In this document: piece by piece, positions 1 through 10,163 of the stretch
Layout of the letters: each line of letters starts with the position of its first letter
How positions within the stretch are numbered: the stretch's first letter is position 1
Assembly (NCBI GenBank): GCA_039090855.1
Contig: CM077010.1
Span: forward strand, 44,534,905-44,598,904
DNA length: 64,000 nt
Reading direction: 5' to 3'
Source of the DNA: Macrothele yani
Taxonomy: Eukaryota; Arthropoda; Arachnida; Araneae; Macrothelidae
The notes under the pieces: model-generated
What the model was told of the DNA's origin: nothing
Database searches by the model: none
Seen by the model: the letters and a program-made list of their open reading frames with translations, nothing else
Translations under genes and position numbers: made by a program

Positions 1-803
1 AAGTCTGGTGAATTTTCAGGCCAGTCAAGCAAATGAAATTGAATTTCCAGCATGAAATTCTTGACCAATTTCGAATTATGACATGGGGCCAAGTCATGTT
101 GAAATGTCCCGTCAAAAGTTTGCAAGAATGGAACAATCCTACGTTGTAATATTTCTACCTACTTGGCTGAATTCATCATACCTTGAACAGGAACTAAGTT
201 TCCAGTGCCATTTCTTGCAAAAAAAAACCCAAGGCATCTGTTTCAGAGGGTGTTTTACAGTTTGTTTCACATGCTCAGGTCTTAAGGGTTCACAGTTGCT
301 TCGTCTAACGACATTTTCTTGGTAACCCTGCACAAATAAATGAGTTTCATCACTGAAAATTACCTTTCTCCAGTCGTCCGGAGTCCATGATTTATATTTT
401 TTGGCCCATGCTAAACATTTTATCTTCATTTTCGCATTTAAATATTGTTTTTTCGTTGGTCTTCTTTCCTTCCGGCCAAGTTTCAGAAGCCTACGACGTA
501 CAGTTGAATCACTAAGATCACAACCACTAGCCAATAAATCTCTTTGAAAGTCGGTACATGTTTTTGATGGATTAATTTTACTATTTCTGATTAGATATTT
601 ATCGGTTCGTGGAGTTGTTTTTCGTTTTCTTCCACATTTATCTCTCCCTTTTGGAGACGATTATCCAGAAGCATTGTATCGCATAAGCAGTCTTGATATA
701 CTTGATTTGCCTACACGAACTGCAGAAGCGATATGTCTCACTGTCATAGAAGTGTGATCCTTCAGACAATTACTTTTGCACGCTTCCTTGGGGAAATATC
801 CAT
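1..803 (-). pseudogene. Tc1 DD34E transposase, copy A, broken and truncated
   Basis: The chosen start is the ATG at 803, which begins MDISPRKRAKV as in the sister copy at 23,195. An N-terminal helix-turn-helix region is followed by the first catalytic Asp in FSDETHLF. Damage seen: a one-base deletion near 770, where the sister reads GCTCTG and this copy GTCTG; an in-frame TAA at 661-663; and a frameshift in an A-run near 220-230. The window ends just past the second catalytic block. The TAA is shared with the sister copy, but the sister's second stop is a serine codon (TCA) here. A functional enzyme would cut and paste DNA into TA sites; this copy cannot. Confidence 0.88.
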
Positions 804-1060
804 TTTTCAATACACGAAAGCAACACCTACTCACAGAGAGCAAAACCTAACATCTACCTGTCACACATGAAAGCTCACAACTGAAGCTGAAGTGCCTATC
901 TCCTGTTTAGAACTGGTCAAACCACATTCTTCCTGTCAAGTTCTAACAGTCACACCACCTCACAGCTGATAAAAACCGGTTTACGTATGTTTCCGACATT
1001 AACTGGCGATCACATCACAATTCTGAGAATAAAATAGCTTGTCTGATCTAATTTGCACGG
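1..1060 (-). mobile_element. Tc1-like element, copy A (cut by window edge)
   Basis: The right terminal inverted repeat is at 1,033-1,060 next to a TA. Read on the minus strand it begins CGTGCAAATTA, as in the complete copy at 22,940-24,306. The two copies align through the whole visible length, so the rest of the element lies left of the window. The transposase inside is broken. Confidence 0.9.
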
Positions 1061-1062
1061 TA

Positions 1063-1548
1063 TTTCCCCACAACCTCCATTTAATGGTCTGTATAGAAAA
1101 AAAAATTTATCACGAGTTGGAGTGTGTTGATGTTTATATATGTGTATTCTATTTACATTTATTCTTTCTATTTCATTGCGCACCCTTGTGAGACTGCTCT
1201 CGAAAGACAAATTCCCTAGGGTATGTCATCATTATTTATTGACGCAACGATCACCAAATTTATAATCTCGAGAAATGTTCGAAAGACTTCAAACCACCGG
1301 AAACAGCAATATATATTTCCTTACGTCAACGTTAGAACGGAAGTTTACTTTGAAGTACGATCAAGCCGAACTGCCCAAAACGCGACACTAAAAATGGGAA
1401 GAACTTTAGAATATTTCCTAGTTATTTTTATGTTCAGCGTTAAGATCTCAGTTTAGCACTTGCCGAAGGACTAGACAATAATGCCAAGAATTATGTAATG
1501 TCTCGAACTCCATTTAGCGAGCAAAACGTTTGAGACCATGTTTTAGGA
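1063..1548. other. No recognised feature
   Basis: AT-rich sequence with only short unrelated reading frames. I see no transposon termini, RNA boxes or tandem repeats. Confidence 0.5.
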
Positions 1549-1716
1549 AATACACTGCCCGACATAAAAATGCTACCTCAGGAAGTATTTATCGGAGCAC
1601 AATGCAAATTGAAGGGTATGTGTCCATAGTTGGGTAATGTAAATGATTGCAGTTACGAACCAATCACGTGATAGAAGAGGGAGATGAAATGACTCTCCGT
1701 TGCAATGTTTGGTCGG

Positions 1717-2033
1717 TGGGCTTCGGGTGGCCTAGTAGTCAACGTTTGTGACTGCAACGGAGATGACCTCGGGTTCGATCCGAAGCAGGTACAAACGCTC
1801 GAACCCCTAAATATCCGCCGTGCGTCAGATGGGCACGTTAAGCCGTCGGGCCCCGGTCACTGGCCCCTCGGTAATAAATAAGGGCGTCTTCCTCCCCATT
1901 TCTACCTCGATTCCGTGTCACTTTTCTATCGGGCACTCTAGCCCAAATCTCCTAGCTTCGTATTTCTAAGGGTTGTTTAAGACCTGGGATCAAACACTTC
2001 CGTCCTAAAATCCTCTACATATGATCTGATCTG
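1717..2033 (+). repeat. SINE family C (tRNA-derived head, GATCTGATCT tail)
   Basis: The insertion is flanked by an exact 12-bp duplication, ATGTTTGGTCGG, at 1,705-1,716 and 2,034-2,045. The head resembles a tRNA with a B-box-like GGGTTCGATCC. The body ends in CATATGATCTGATCTGAT. The same body is tandemly amplified at 49,905-50,665. Confidence 0.85.
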
Positions 2034-2239
2034 ATGTTTGGTCGGCTTCACATGTGCTCCTGGACCATTACATCGGAACAATCTCGGTGGCAAAAGCAGA
2101 GGTGGGGATTCAGAACGATTGGGCGATGTCATCTGGAACCCTATAATCAAATAAACACTTTTGAATGATGCTTCGCCATAGCGATACGTCCGGCTGTATG
2201 GATGCTGCATCGCATCGCGGCGGAAACACATCGTGATGC

Positions 2240-3330
2240 AACAATTGTCGGATGCACGCACGCATAAACACCTCGTTCGGCTCATTTGAACGCATTGATC
2301 ACCCCACAAACCACTACGGAAGCCTTTCGACGAGGCTACCGACCATCATCATCCCTACACGGACTCTGATTTCCAAACTGGCTGAGAAAAGGTTTCGCTC
2401 TCACCAGCCATTACGACGACTTCCAGTTATCGCAGCACAGCGTCTCACAAAGTTTCCTGTACCAGATACGTCTTTCAGAAAGAATGAAACCATGGTGTAT
2501 TTTTTTGTTTGGAGGTTGTAACGACCACCGTGAGCAACTCAATGGGCTATAAGCAGTCGCCCGTCCCTAATTGAGGGTCACTGGTTCCAGGGAAGGGGAG
2601 CCAGTGCCTTAAGACCAACACAACATCCATACCTCACCGGAATTCGAACCCGCACCCCTTTGGGATGAATGATCAGAGGCCATCGCTTATACTACTGCGC
2701 CACCGGGGCAGCCATGGCGTATGCAACGACGAGTCTTGCTTGGTGTCTCAGCGTCGACGATCGCCGATTATAAGACTGGAGGCAGCATGATCACCTGGTA
2801 GATCTCCCTGCACCTGTGAGCATCATACAGCTCCTCAGCATGGCATCCTTGTTTTTGGAGCTATCAGTTTCCATAGACTTTCACCGCTCATAGACGATAA
2901 TTCGATGCAGTGCGCCAGCTCTTTTTTCTTGTAGCATCTCCGTGACATCCCTGATGCCCAGTGTCAAAAAAACATTTTATTGTTCCAACGTTTCGTTAGG
3001 GAACATCCTGGGATTCAAAAATATAACGTCCGCCTGCGCACTACGAACATTGGCAGACAATTCTTACAAAATATCCAGGATCCATACAGGTCATCGCGAT
3101 CCCTAGACTTCTCTCCAATACAGGTCATGTGGAACGTCACTGACAGACGACTTAACGCCCCTTCACGACCCGTCAGCCGTGTCGATAAATTGTGGACCAG
3201 GTTTAATGGCGCATGGTCAAAGATAATTCAGAACACATACCTGGAATTTTGCCTCTCAATACCACACCGTATTGCCGGATGTATATCCGAACTTGGTGGA
3301 CATACGAGCTACTGGCTTGGTCCACATTAA
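2240..3330 (+). pseudogene. Tc1 transposase relic
   Basis: The first part reads LAEKRFRSHQPLRRLPVIAA, typical of the linker before the DDE domain of Tc1 transposases. After the SINE at 2,501-2,711, the C-terminus reads a degraded DLNPIE-like stretch near 3,105 and ends ISELGGHTSYW, the usual Tc1 terminus. Several frameshifts separate the parts and the catalytic aspartates are not clearly preserved. The reading frame is beyond use. Confidence 0.7.
2501..2711 (-). repeat. SINE family A, inserted in Tc1 relic
   Basis: Minus-strand copy with a T-run at its left end and a class-II tRNA-like head ending GCCCCGGTGGCGCAG. It is flanked by CCATGGTGTAT (2,490-2,500) and CCATGGCGTAT (2,712-2,722), an 11-bp target duplication with one difference. 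Family A is the commonest SINE in this window. Confidence 0.9.
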
Positions 3331-3565
3331 ATTCTATCCTCGCTCATCAAATTTATACAAGGTGATTATAGGGAATCCAAACACAACTCAATAACTTCCT
3401 CAGTGCACGATGATTTCCTGTGAAAATATACATGGACGAAGTTTTCGTCTATTGAAGCAGAACTGTCACACCCTGCTACTCAGTGAACATTACCCGTGAC
3501 CTTGACACGCACGATCCCCAACCAGGTGTTTGACTCAGTGAAGAGTGATTGCGTCTGCTACAAGG

Positions 3566-3865
3566 ATGTACTTAGTTGAACAGCGCGTGTTCATTGTTCG
3601 TGATTATTGGCGAACGTGTTTATTTCAACAATGTCAAAGGACATTTAGGAATACGTATGGTGAAGGAAGTGTACCGTCAAAATCCTGTATTCACAAAATG
3701 GTGAAAAAATGAGAAACAACCGGAAGACTTCTCAATCAACACGCAGGAGGCCTGAAGACATCTGAACGCACGGTGTAAGATGTAAAGGAGGGATTACTGG
3801 CATCACCAATAAAATCCTTAGAAGGTTTTCGCAAGAAACTGGTATTCTTTATTCCTGATGTCAAA
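3566..3865 (+). pseudogene. Mariner-like transposase N-terminus relic (DUF4817-like HTH)
   Basis: From the ATG at 3,566 the frame reads MYLVEQRVFIVRDYW, then VPSKSCIHKMVKK, then a TGA near 3,707. It continues in register to KSLRRFSQETGI. The spacing matches the N-terminal helix-turn-helix of arthropod transposases often annotated DUF4817. No catalytic domain follows; satellite-like sequence begins by 4,120. I infer a truncated copy. Confidence 0.5.
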
Positions 3866-4119
3866 GCTGCCATAAAAGTGAAACTGCACCCGTATCGTGT
3901 GTCCGTAGCCTAAGAATTTGTTCCAGAGGAATTGGACAAACGTGGACGAATAAAATAATGTATTACATTCACTAAAATTATGTATTTTCCAAAACGACTT
4001 TTACAAGCGGATTGGCAGCTGTAAACAGAAATACATACTTATCCCACCTACCGCTATAACTGTAATTACTAAAAGCCTACGAGTAATATAAAATGTCTTA
4101 GACGGTGAATGGTAATCGG

Positions 4120-4460
4120 TATTAAAACAATTTTTTAAATCGAAGTTTTAGAAGCAGAGATATGGAGAAACGAGATTAAATATATGCTTCCGTAGTGAGA
4201 ACATAGTGCGTGGTTTTAGATAGAAAGTGCACATATAGAATGTTTTGGTAGTTAGTAGTACCTGAGAGAAAAATAATTTTTCCAATCCGATGTTTAGATA
4301 TGCTGTAAAAGGAAAGGTGAATTCATTTTCTCTGGTAGTAAACCTGTGCTTTAAGAAAAAAATTATGTTATTTACAAAACATTTCGCATCAGAAACATTC
4401 TCGGAGAAAGAATTTTTTAAATGGGATTTTTAGAAGCAATTAAATCGAGAAACATGAGAC
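4120..4460 (-). repeat. Decayed satellite monomers related to the 45-kb array
   Basis: Three blocks near 4,125, 4,275 and 4,410, about 135-150 bp apart, match the reverse complement of the conserved block CTTCTAAAANTCCGATTTGA of the array at 44,990-46,720. The array is interrupted at 4,464 by the Tigger-like element and appears to resume after 6,244. Confidence 0.55.
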
Positions 4461-4689
4461 ATAGAGTCAACTCCGCTTATAACGAACCTCTGCGGACTCG
4501 CATATTTCGTTCACTATGTCCGAGGTTCACTAAAGCTAAGTGTTTTCCCTTAACCTGAATCGAGTGGAATGGTGAGCAAGAACATAAAATACTGTATGTA
4601 CATATGTATCTAAATAATAATATTTTTCTGTACGTAGAGTATATTCATTAAATTAAGTAAACAAAATTAATTTTACAATACTTTAATTA

Positions 4690-5963
4690 ACATGAAAATA
4701 GTCCGTTATGTGCCGCTGCAAACAGTTTTAATAAATATTTTATTTATGTCTTTCTCTGGAGCCTGTGCTTTTGGTACACTCGATTCTATATGTTCCATAC
4801 ATTCCAGGAACTTTAGCACAGTCCTGACACCCTCCGACATGTCTTTCACTGTTGGAATACCTTCTTCATTATCGTCCTCGTCATCTTCAGATTAGTTTTT
4901 TTCGTGTTGGAACCAAGGAGGTTACAAGTAAGAGGTGCTGGCAGTAGCCCCTCTCCCTGTTTTCCTGTCGTGAAAACAGGAGGACAGAAACCTCTGTCGT
5001 GACGCCACCTTTTTATCAGCTGACTACGCCAATGCGCCCAACCTGAGAATCACCTGTATATCTCAATGGGGAAATCGCGATTTTGAACGGGTTTTTCGGA
5101 CCCTTACTCTACCCATACAAACATGAAAAAAATTGAGGCTGAAATATTCATTCCCATAATAAAAAAATTCCAGAAAAAACAGACAAAATGTGTGTTGGTA
5201 TTGCTTTAAAAAATTGAACAAAATAATGATTTTTTAAGCGGAAGTTGCATAGTGCGCATGGTTACTTACTGCCCATGTGCAAGTAACCATGTTTAAAATA
5301 TAACCAAAAGCCTAATAAGAAGTCCGAAATATTCCTTCTTTCCATCCTTGGTTTGCATGCGCTAAGCAAAACTGCTTAAGCCACAGGAAGTGACGTCACG
5401 TTCCCGAACTCTCGCAGCGCAGACTCCCACCACCTCAGTTAGAGGACAGAAACAGCTGATCTGTTTTGGCTTCACTCAAAACGGGTTCCCTTCACCTCCT
5501 CTTCTTCAAACCTCCTTGGTTGGAACTGCCTTTCACAGCCTCGACAATGGTTTCATCCGGAATTTCATTCGTTATAACTTCACAGTCAGCATCGATAAAA
5601 TCTTCAGCTTCAGTGGAATTCTCACCGATATGCTGAAACATGTCCCTGAGAGGCACATCATCTTCTCTTTGAATGCCACACGTCCAGTAACCAAACAAGA
5701 CTTCCGGAAACAGTTCTGTGTAGTGACAGTGGACACACTCTTCACGCTTTGTTTCCAAAACGTACAGCATTCAGAACATTTATAGATGAGTTCTGTTTGA
5801 TTCCAGAGCTTGGATTACATGAAGCGTTACTTCCCTTCTGTAATAGGTTTTTAAGCTGCGAATCACACCTTGATCCTTGGGTTTGAGGACTGACGTGGTG
5901 TTGGCAGGCAAAGAACACCAGCTTGATGTTGCTGAGGTTTTTAATCCTACCTTCGTCCTTCAA
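4690..5963 (-). pseudogene. Tigger-type (CENP-B/pogo DDE) transposase C-terminal relic
   Basis: On the minus strand, 5,963-5,800 carries the family hallmark LPANTTSVLKPKDQGVIRS, split between two frames by a small indel. It is followed by ENSTEAEDFIDADCE, an acidic stretch usual near the C-terminus of Tigger proteins. A separate acidic segment, SEDDEDDNEEGIPTV, lies at about 4,890-4,850. About 600 bp (4,906-5,525) separates the two and looks like an insertion. The N-terminal HTH and most of the DDE domain are missing. Confidence 0.65.
4906..5525. other. 600-bp segment bounded by 18-bp inverted repeats
   Basis: The left end reads GTTGGAACCAAGGAGGTT and the right end is its near-perfect reverse complement, AACCTCCTTGGTTGGAAC. 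It splits the Tigger coding remnant. I see no ORF or known SINE inside. It could be a small non-autonomous element or a local rearrangement. Confidence 0.4.
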
Positions 5964-6244
5964 TGCATTTAAGGAGTAGTAGGCTTACAATATTGTTTTC
6001 AACACATTCTTTCAAGTTTTTACAAGAAGGCTTATTTTGAAATAAGTTACAATTCCATGTAGCAAGTACATTCTTTACTTTGAAGTTCTATTTTTTAGGT
6101 TCACTATAACCGAAGTTGAATCTTCACTATAAACGAAAATTTTAATGTGCATTTTTGATGTTGGCGGGTCGGGACCAATGATTTAGGGTCACTATAGCCG
6201 AATGTTCATTATAACAGACTTCACTATATCCATAGTTAACTGTA

Positions 6245-6765
6245 TATCTATATCCCTAAGCTGAAGACTATGCATTACTTTATGCAAAACATATTTGGAA
6301 ATTGTTTTGCGTTGCGTGAGATATATGACAAAAAACTAATTTTTCCACTCAAGTTTTCAGCAGCGAAGATATTGTTGCTAGTATATCAGAAACAAAAAGG
6401 TAAACTTACGCATTCTAGTGATAAAACGGTTCTTTACCATCAAATTATAAGTTATATACTGAACATTTCCCACCAAGAGCTCTATCCGATGCGAAAAGAA
6501 TTTCTGAAATCGGGCTTTTCGGATCAGAGAGAAACGAAGTTGCCATTTTACGTCACGCCCCTAGCGAGAAAACTATGCATTACTTCAAAAGTTTACTGTG
6601 CACATGATAGCCTTCGTTAGAGATGGTATCCAAGGTATGCAGGAATATTTTCAATCCGATATTTAGGTGCAATTGTATGAAAAAAATGCGTTTTGAATTC
6701 AAAAAAAAATTCATTTACACCATTTAGCAGCGACGTTATGCATCTGAAAAAACACCGAAAAGCAA
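6245..6765 (-). repeat. Satellite relic continuing from 4,120-4,460
   Basis: Degenerate monomers on the minus strand continue here. At about 6,557-6,575 the minus strand reads TCTCGCTAGGGGCGTGA, close to the conserved TCCGCTAGGGGGCGTAA of the 45-kb array. The relic is cut by the Tc1 relic at about 6,770. Confidence 0.5.
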
Positions 6766-6769
6766 GGGT

Positions 6770-7690
6770 AAGTTGTTGCAGAATGAGGCCCTCAGTGGGA
6801 TGTTGAAGACGCACAAACGGGAGCAAATGGTCGTCCAGGATATCCCTGTAACGTTGACCTGTGAGGGACGATGTCACACGTACCATTGGTCCCATTTCAG
6901 TCCACGTAAACAGTCCCCAGACGAGAATGCCATCCCCATCAGCTTGAAGAGTACCCTGCTGGCAAGAAGGATCCATCGCTTCATGTGGTTTGCGCCGTAC
7001 TCGCATCCTGCCATCCGCATGTACCAACGTAAATCTCGACTCATCAGTCCAGGCAACATTTTCCCACATGTCTAGGGTCCAGTGGCGATGTTCCCGCCCA
7101 GATGCTAATATTTGCACCCTGTGATGTGCATTCAGCAGCGGTACACTCGTGGGACGATGGCTTCTGTACCCCATAGCGAGGAGATGGTTTTGGATGGTGT
7201 GGCTGCTTTCACGTTTTTGTGCACTAGCGTTAAATTGCCGAGTGATTTCTTGCACTGTGGCCTGTCTATCCGCTGTTACAATGCGAGCTAGCCGACGATG
7301 ACCCCGCTTATCCACACGCTGTTGTCCACGGCAGTTGGCCCTTGCAGGGATGGTTTTACTGGATTCGATGTACTCACGGTGCACCCGTGACACAGTGGCT
7401 CGTGAAAATCCTAGTGCCTGCACGACTTCAGAGATGGAGTGACCCATTCGTCGGGCTCCGATAATTTGCCCACGATCAAATACGCTTAGAGCTTTCGTTT
7501 TACCCATACTTCGTTCGACTCTTACTGATTCCCGTCGCATCACTCCTTATATTGTCGGATAGCTGCATACGTCATGTCGTTTCCATTTACAGGACCGCCC
7601 ACAGCGCCACATTTGCATAACGCCAGCTCTCTCTAATTCAATTGTTCTTCATTGTGTATATGGTGTCCACGGACAGACAGACAAATTGAT
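6770..7690 (-). mobile_element. Tc1-like element, 3'-truncated
   Basis: Recognisable transposase ends at about 6,772 on its C-terminal side, where satellite-like DNA begins. The 5' side runs through the start codon at 7,507 into a region near 7,655-7,690 that may be the terminal repeat. No matching other end is present. Confidence 0.65.
6772..7507 (-). pseudogene. Tc1 transposase, N-terminal two-thirds, open but truncated
   Basis: The frame is open from the ATG at 7,507 (MGKTKALSVFDRGQIIGA). It contains the paired-like HTH (FSRATVSRVHREY), the linker (YRSHRPTSVPLLNAHHR), the first catalytic Asp in WTDESRF and MGPMVRVT. Coding similarity stops at EGLILQQ, just before the expected second Asp (QDNAPCH-type motif). 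The frame then runs by chance to 6,617 in unrelated AT-rich DNA. Full-length relatives are about 340 residues and this keeps about 245. Truncation makes it non-functional. Confidence 0.85.
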
Positions 7691-7699
7691 AGAATAAGC

Positions 7700-8360
7700 A
7701 CGTACTACTTATTTTTTTTTGCTTTACAAAAAACGTGCTAAAAGAGCAATCATGTTTTTTATCTATTGTAAATGCACAGAGTCAAAGTTGTTTATATAGA
7801 CACCCACTATTAAATCCTGACGAAATACATGATGAAATAGATAAATTTATATATCAAAATCGAAAGTGTTTTATAATACCAGATGCCAGTGCACAAATAT
7901 TGCAGTTGATTGGTTTTGGGATATTTTACTTTTTACGAAATAAATATCTTCATGTATAGTCTTGCAAAAACAGAGATATGGAATAAACGCATTGAAGGTG
8001 TCTCTTAATTTTTAAGGACAGTGTCTTTGAATTAAAGTCACAGGAAATGAAATAAGCATTTAAAATTTGAAACTCTAGATATACCACAAAGCTCGAATTT
8101 AAAAAAGAAATCATTTGTTTCGGGCCTCTGTCAAAGACTCGGTGTTGTGTTGAAACTGTTACAAGCATTTCCTCTTTGAATGCTAATATTTAGTTCGTGA
8201 CATATCACGTCGTGTCTATTGAAACAGCACTTTTTATCTTTCACCTTTTGATAAAAGAACACGCAACCACAAGTTTGTCATTATTTACTTTAAGAAAAAG
8301 AAAGTGACTGAAAACTTAATTAGAAAGGTTGAATCAGGATTTAATATTAATGAGTCCCCA
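7700..8360. other. AT-rich sequence, possible satellite relic
   Basis: No gene recognised. Short blocks such as CAGAGATATGG near 7,972 recall the satellite monomers, but similarity is weak. Confidence 0.3.
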
Positions 8361-8376
8361 GGCGCTTTCCTCGCCT

Positions 8377-8452
8377 AATCAAGACGTTCGCACAGAGACA
8401 GACTCCCTCATCAGGTGGGGCAGTCTTTCTGTGAACGCCTTGATTAATGAAC
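8377..8452. repeat. Imperfect hairpin
   Basis: Arms of about 25-28 nt face each other: TAATCAAGACGTTCGCACAG on the left, and TAATCAAGGCGTTCACAGAA when the right arm is read on the minus strand. The loop contains CCCTCATCAGGTGGGG. The function is unknown; it may be a small element terminus. Confidence 0.5.
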
Positions 8453-8852
8453 CCTATTGATTATAAGTTTACAAGGGCTTTTATTTGTTTCTTGCTATTA
8501 AACATGTTCGATAAATTCTGATATACAATTTCTTTTAAAAAAAATGGAAACTTCAGCATAGGACACACCAAAAATAGAAAAACGGTTACAGAAGAATCTA
8601 GACGCTACCTCTTTAATGGATCACACGCTGCCGGAAAGTGAAATAAAAAAAACACCCAGAAAGAATGCCGGTAGGAACATCCTATTAAGAGCAGCAGGAA
8701 TTGTGATCCAAGTTGGAATGCTATTGGATGAAATAATGACGTCACTGCAGACGACAACATGCAAATGTACGCAGCGCGTGTTTACAGGTTAGGGAGTGTA
8801 GAAGGAAGTCATTCGTCTGGTGTGTTGTTCAGTGCTCGTTGAAGAAGCTGCC

Positions 8853-9829
8853 ATGCCTGGACGACGCAGGAGCGGGACATTTGTTCAGTTATCGGAGTTC
8901 GAGCGGAAATGAGGTTAGTCCTTCCGTCAAATTGTGGGACGAGAGGTATCGGCCATGGTAAGATGGTGGCGTTGGTGGTCAAAAGAGCATTCTCACACTC
9001 ACAGACGTGGTTTCTGGGAAGCACAGATTCACGGACGCAAAGAGAATCGGCTTTGGCAGAGCGGACGGCTGCCGCGTCGCAAATTCGATCCTATGTCTTA
9101 CCAAGGGTGTCTACCAGAACGATACAAATCGTTTGTTGGAAGCAGGAATACAGCCACGCGTAGTCCTTCTTTCAACCTTGTGTGTCCAGCTTCTAGTTAC
9201 CACTGAACCCTGGTCACCGTCTAGCAGTTTTGCGGCGTTGTCAAGAATGAGTTCATTGCAGAAAAGAATGACAATCAGTGGACTTCAGTGATGAAAGCCG
9301 ATTCTGCTTAGGAGCGTCTGACGGTCGTGCACGCGTCCGAAGGCGACAAGGTTAGCTGCTTCTGCCATCGTGCATCCGCCAACGACACACAGTCCCCACA
9401 CCGGACATCATGGTGTGGGGAGCGATTAGCTATCACTCTCGGACGAGTCTGGTGTTTGTACGGAAAACACTGTAGAGCAGTACGTACGTCAGCGACATCG
9501 TGTAGCCGGTCGTCCTGCCATTTTTGAGTGTGATCCCCGATACGAAATTGCAACAGTATACCGCCCGCCCACATTATCCCCTACAACTCAACATGCCCTT
9601 AAGGCTGTGAATCAACTCTTTTGGCCAGCAAGGTCTCCAAATTTGTCTCCAATAGAGAATGTCTGGGACTGGATCGGACAAAGAATCTTCCGCGACCATC
9701 TCTGAGTTACGCGCCCAAGTTGAAAGCGCATGGAATGCTATCCAACAGCGTAATATCCAGCATTTGTACGACCGATTGCATGCCATATTGGAAGCTTGTA
9801 TTGCTGCTGGAGGAGGTGCAACACCTTAA
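8853..9829 (+). pseudogene. Tc1 transposase relic (GGGATP terminus type)
   Basis: The start MPGRRRSG is at 8,853. Fragments in shifting frames show REVSAMVRWWRWW (HTH region), VDFSDESRFCLGASDGR (first Asp, near 9,280), PDIMVWGAIS, an SPIENVWDWIGQ-like block near 9,645-9,680 with the third catalytic Glu, and AAGGGATP just before the TAA at 9,827. The 977-bp span is not a multiple of three and at least four frameshifts are needed. The element ends were not found. Confidence 0.75.
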
Positions 9830-10154
9830 TAAAATGTGCCTTCTGTACACTGTAATACGCATTAAATAGGTAAAATAAAGATTGAATTAATTCACACGCG
9901 TGATCACTTTCCCTTTCTTAACATATTGTTGCTACGATCTAAATCTCATAGATGCAGCTGCAATTTTTAATGGTGTTATTTTTTAACTTGGCGGCTGTGC
10001 ATATTTGTATAAAAATTTAAAAACGTTAAACGTTTTAATTAATTAATTTCAAAGTTTAAAGCGATGTGTTGTTTAAAAAGCTGTGGGATTTGCACATTGA
10101 TTAGGTAATAAACGTTTGGCTGTCTACGGAACACTCCAAGCATAATCCAATAAG
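9830..10154. other. No recognised feature
   Basis: AT-rich sequence without supported genes or repeats. Confidence 0.4.
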
Positions 10155-10163
10155 ATAAACTCA

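Larger units (their letters stand above)
1549..3350 (+). mobile_element. Decayed Tc1-like element split by two SINEs
   Basis: A left end like other Tc1 termini here (TACACTGCCCGACATAAAA) starts near 1,549. Recognisable transposase runs to 3,330. Two SINEs with target duplications sit inside, at 1,717-2,033 and 2,501-2,711. I could not find the matching right terminal repeat, so the right boundary is approximate. Confidence 0.65.
4464..6242 (-). mobile_element. Tigger/pogo-like DNA transposon, defective
   Basis: The element is flanked by TA at 4,462-4,463 and 6,243-6,244. Its ends are imperfect inverted repeats: GAGTCAACTCCGCTTATAAC on the left and, on the minus strand, CAGTTAACTATGGATATAGT on the right. 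The motifs TTATAACGAAC and CACTATAGCCGAA are typical of Tigger termini. The transposase remnants run on the minus strand. Confidence 0.75.

Noticed and set aside
5390..5785. Plus-strand 131-codon ORF
   Set aside because: It is antisense to the Tigger transposase remnant, which has recognisable family motifs on the minus strand.
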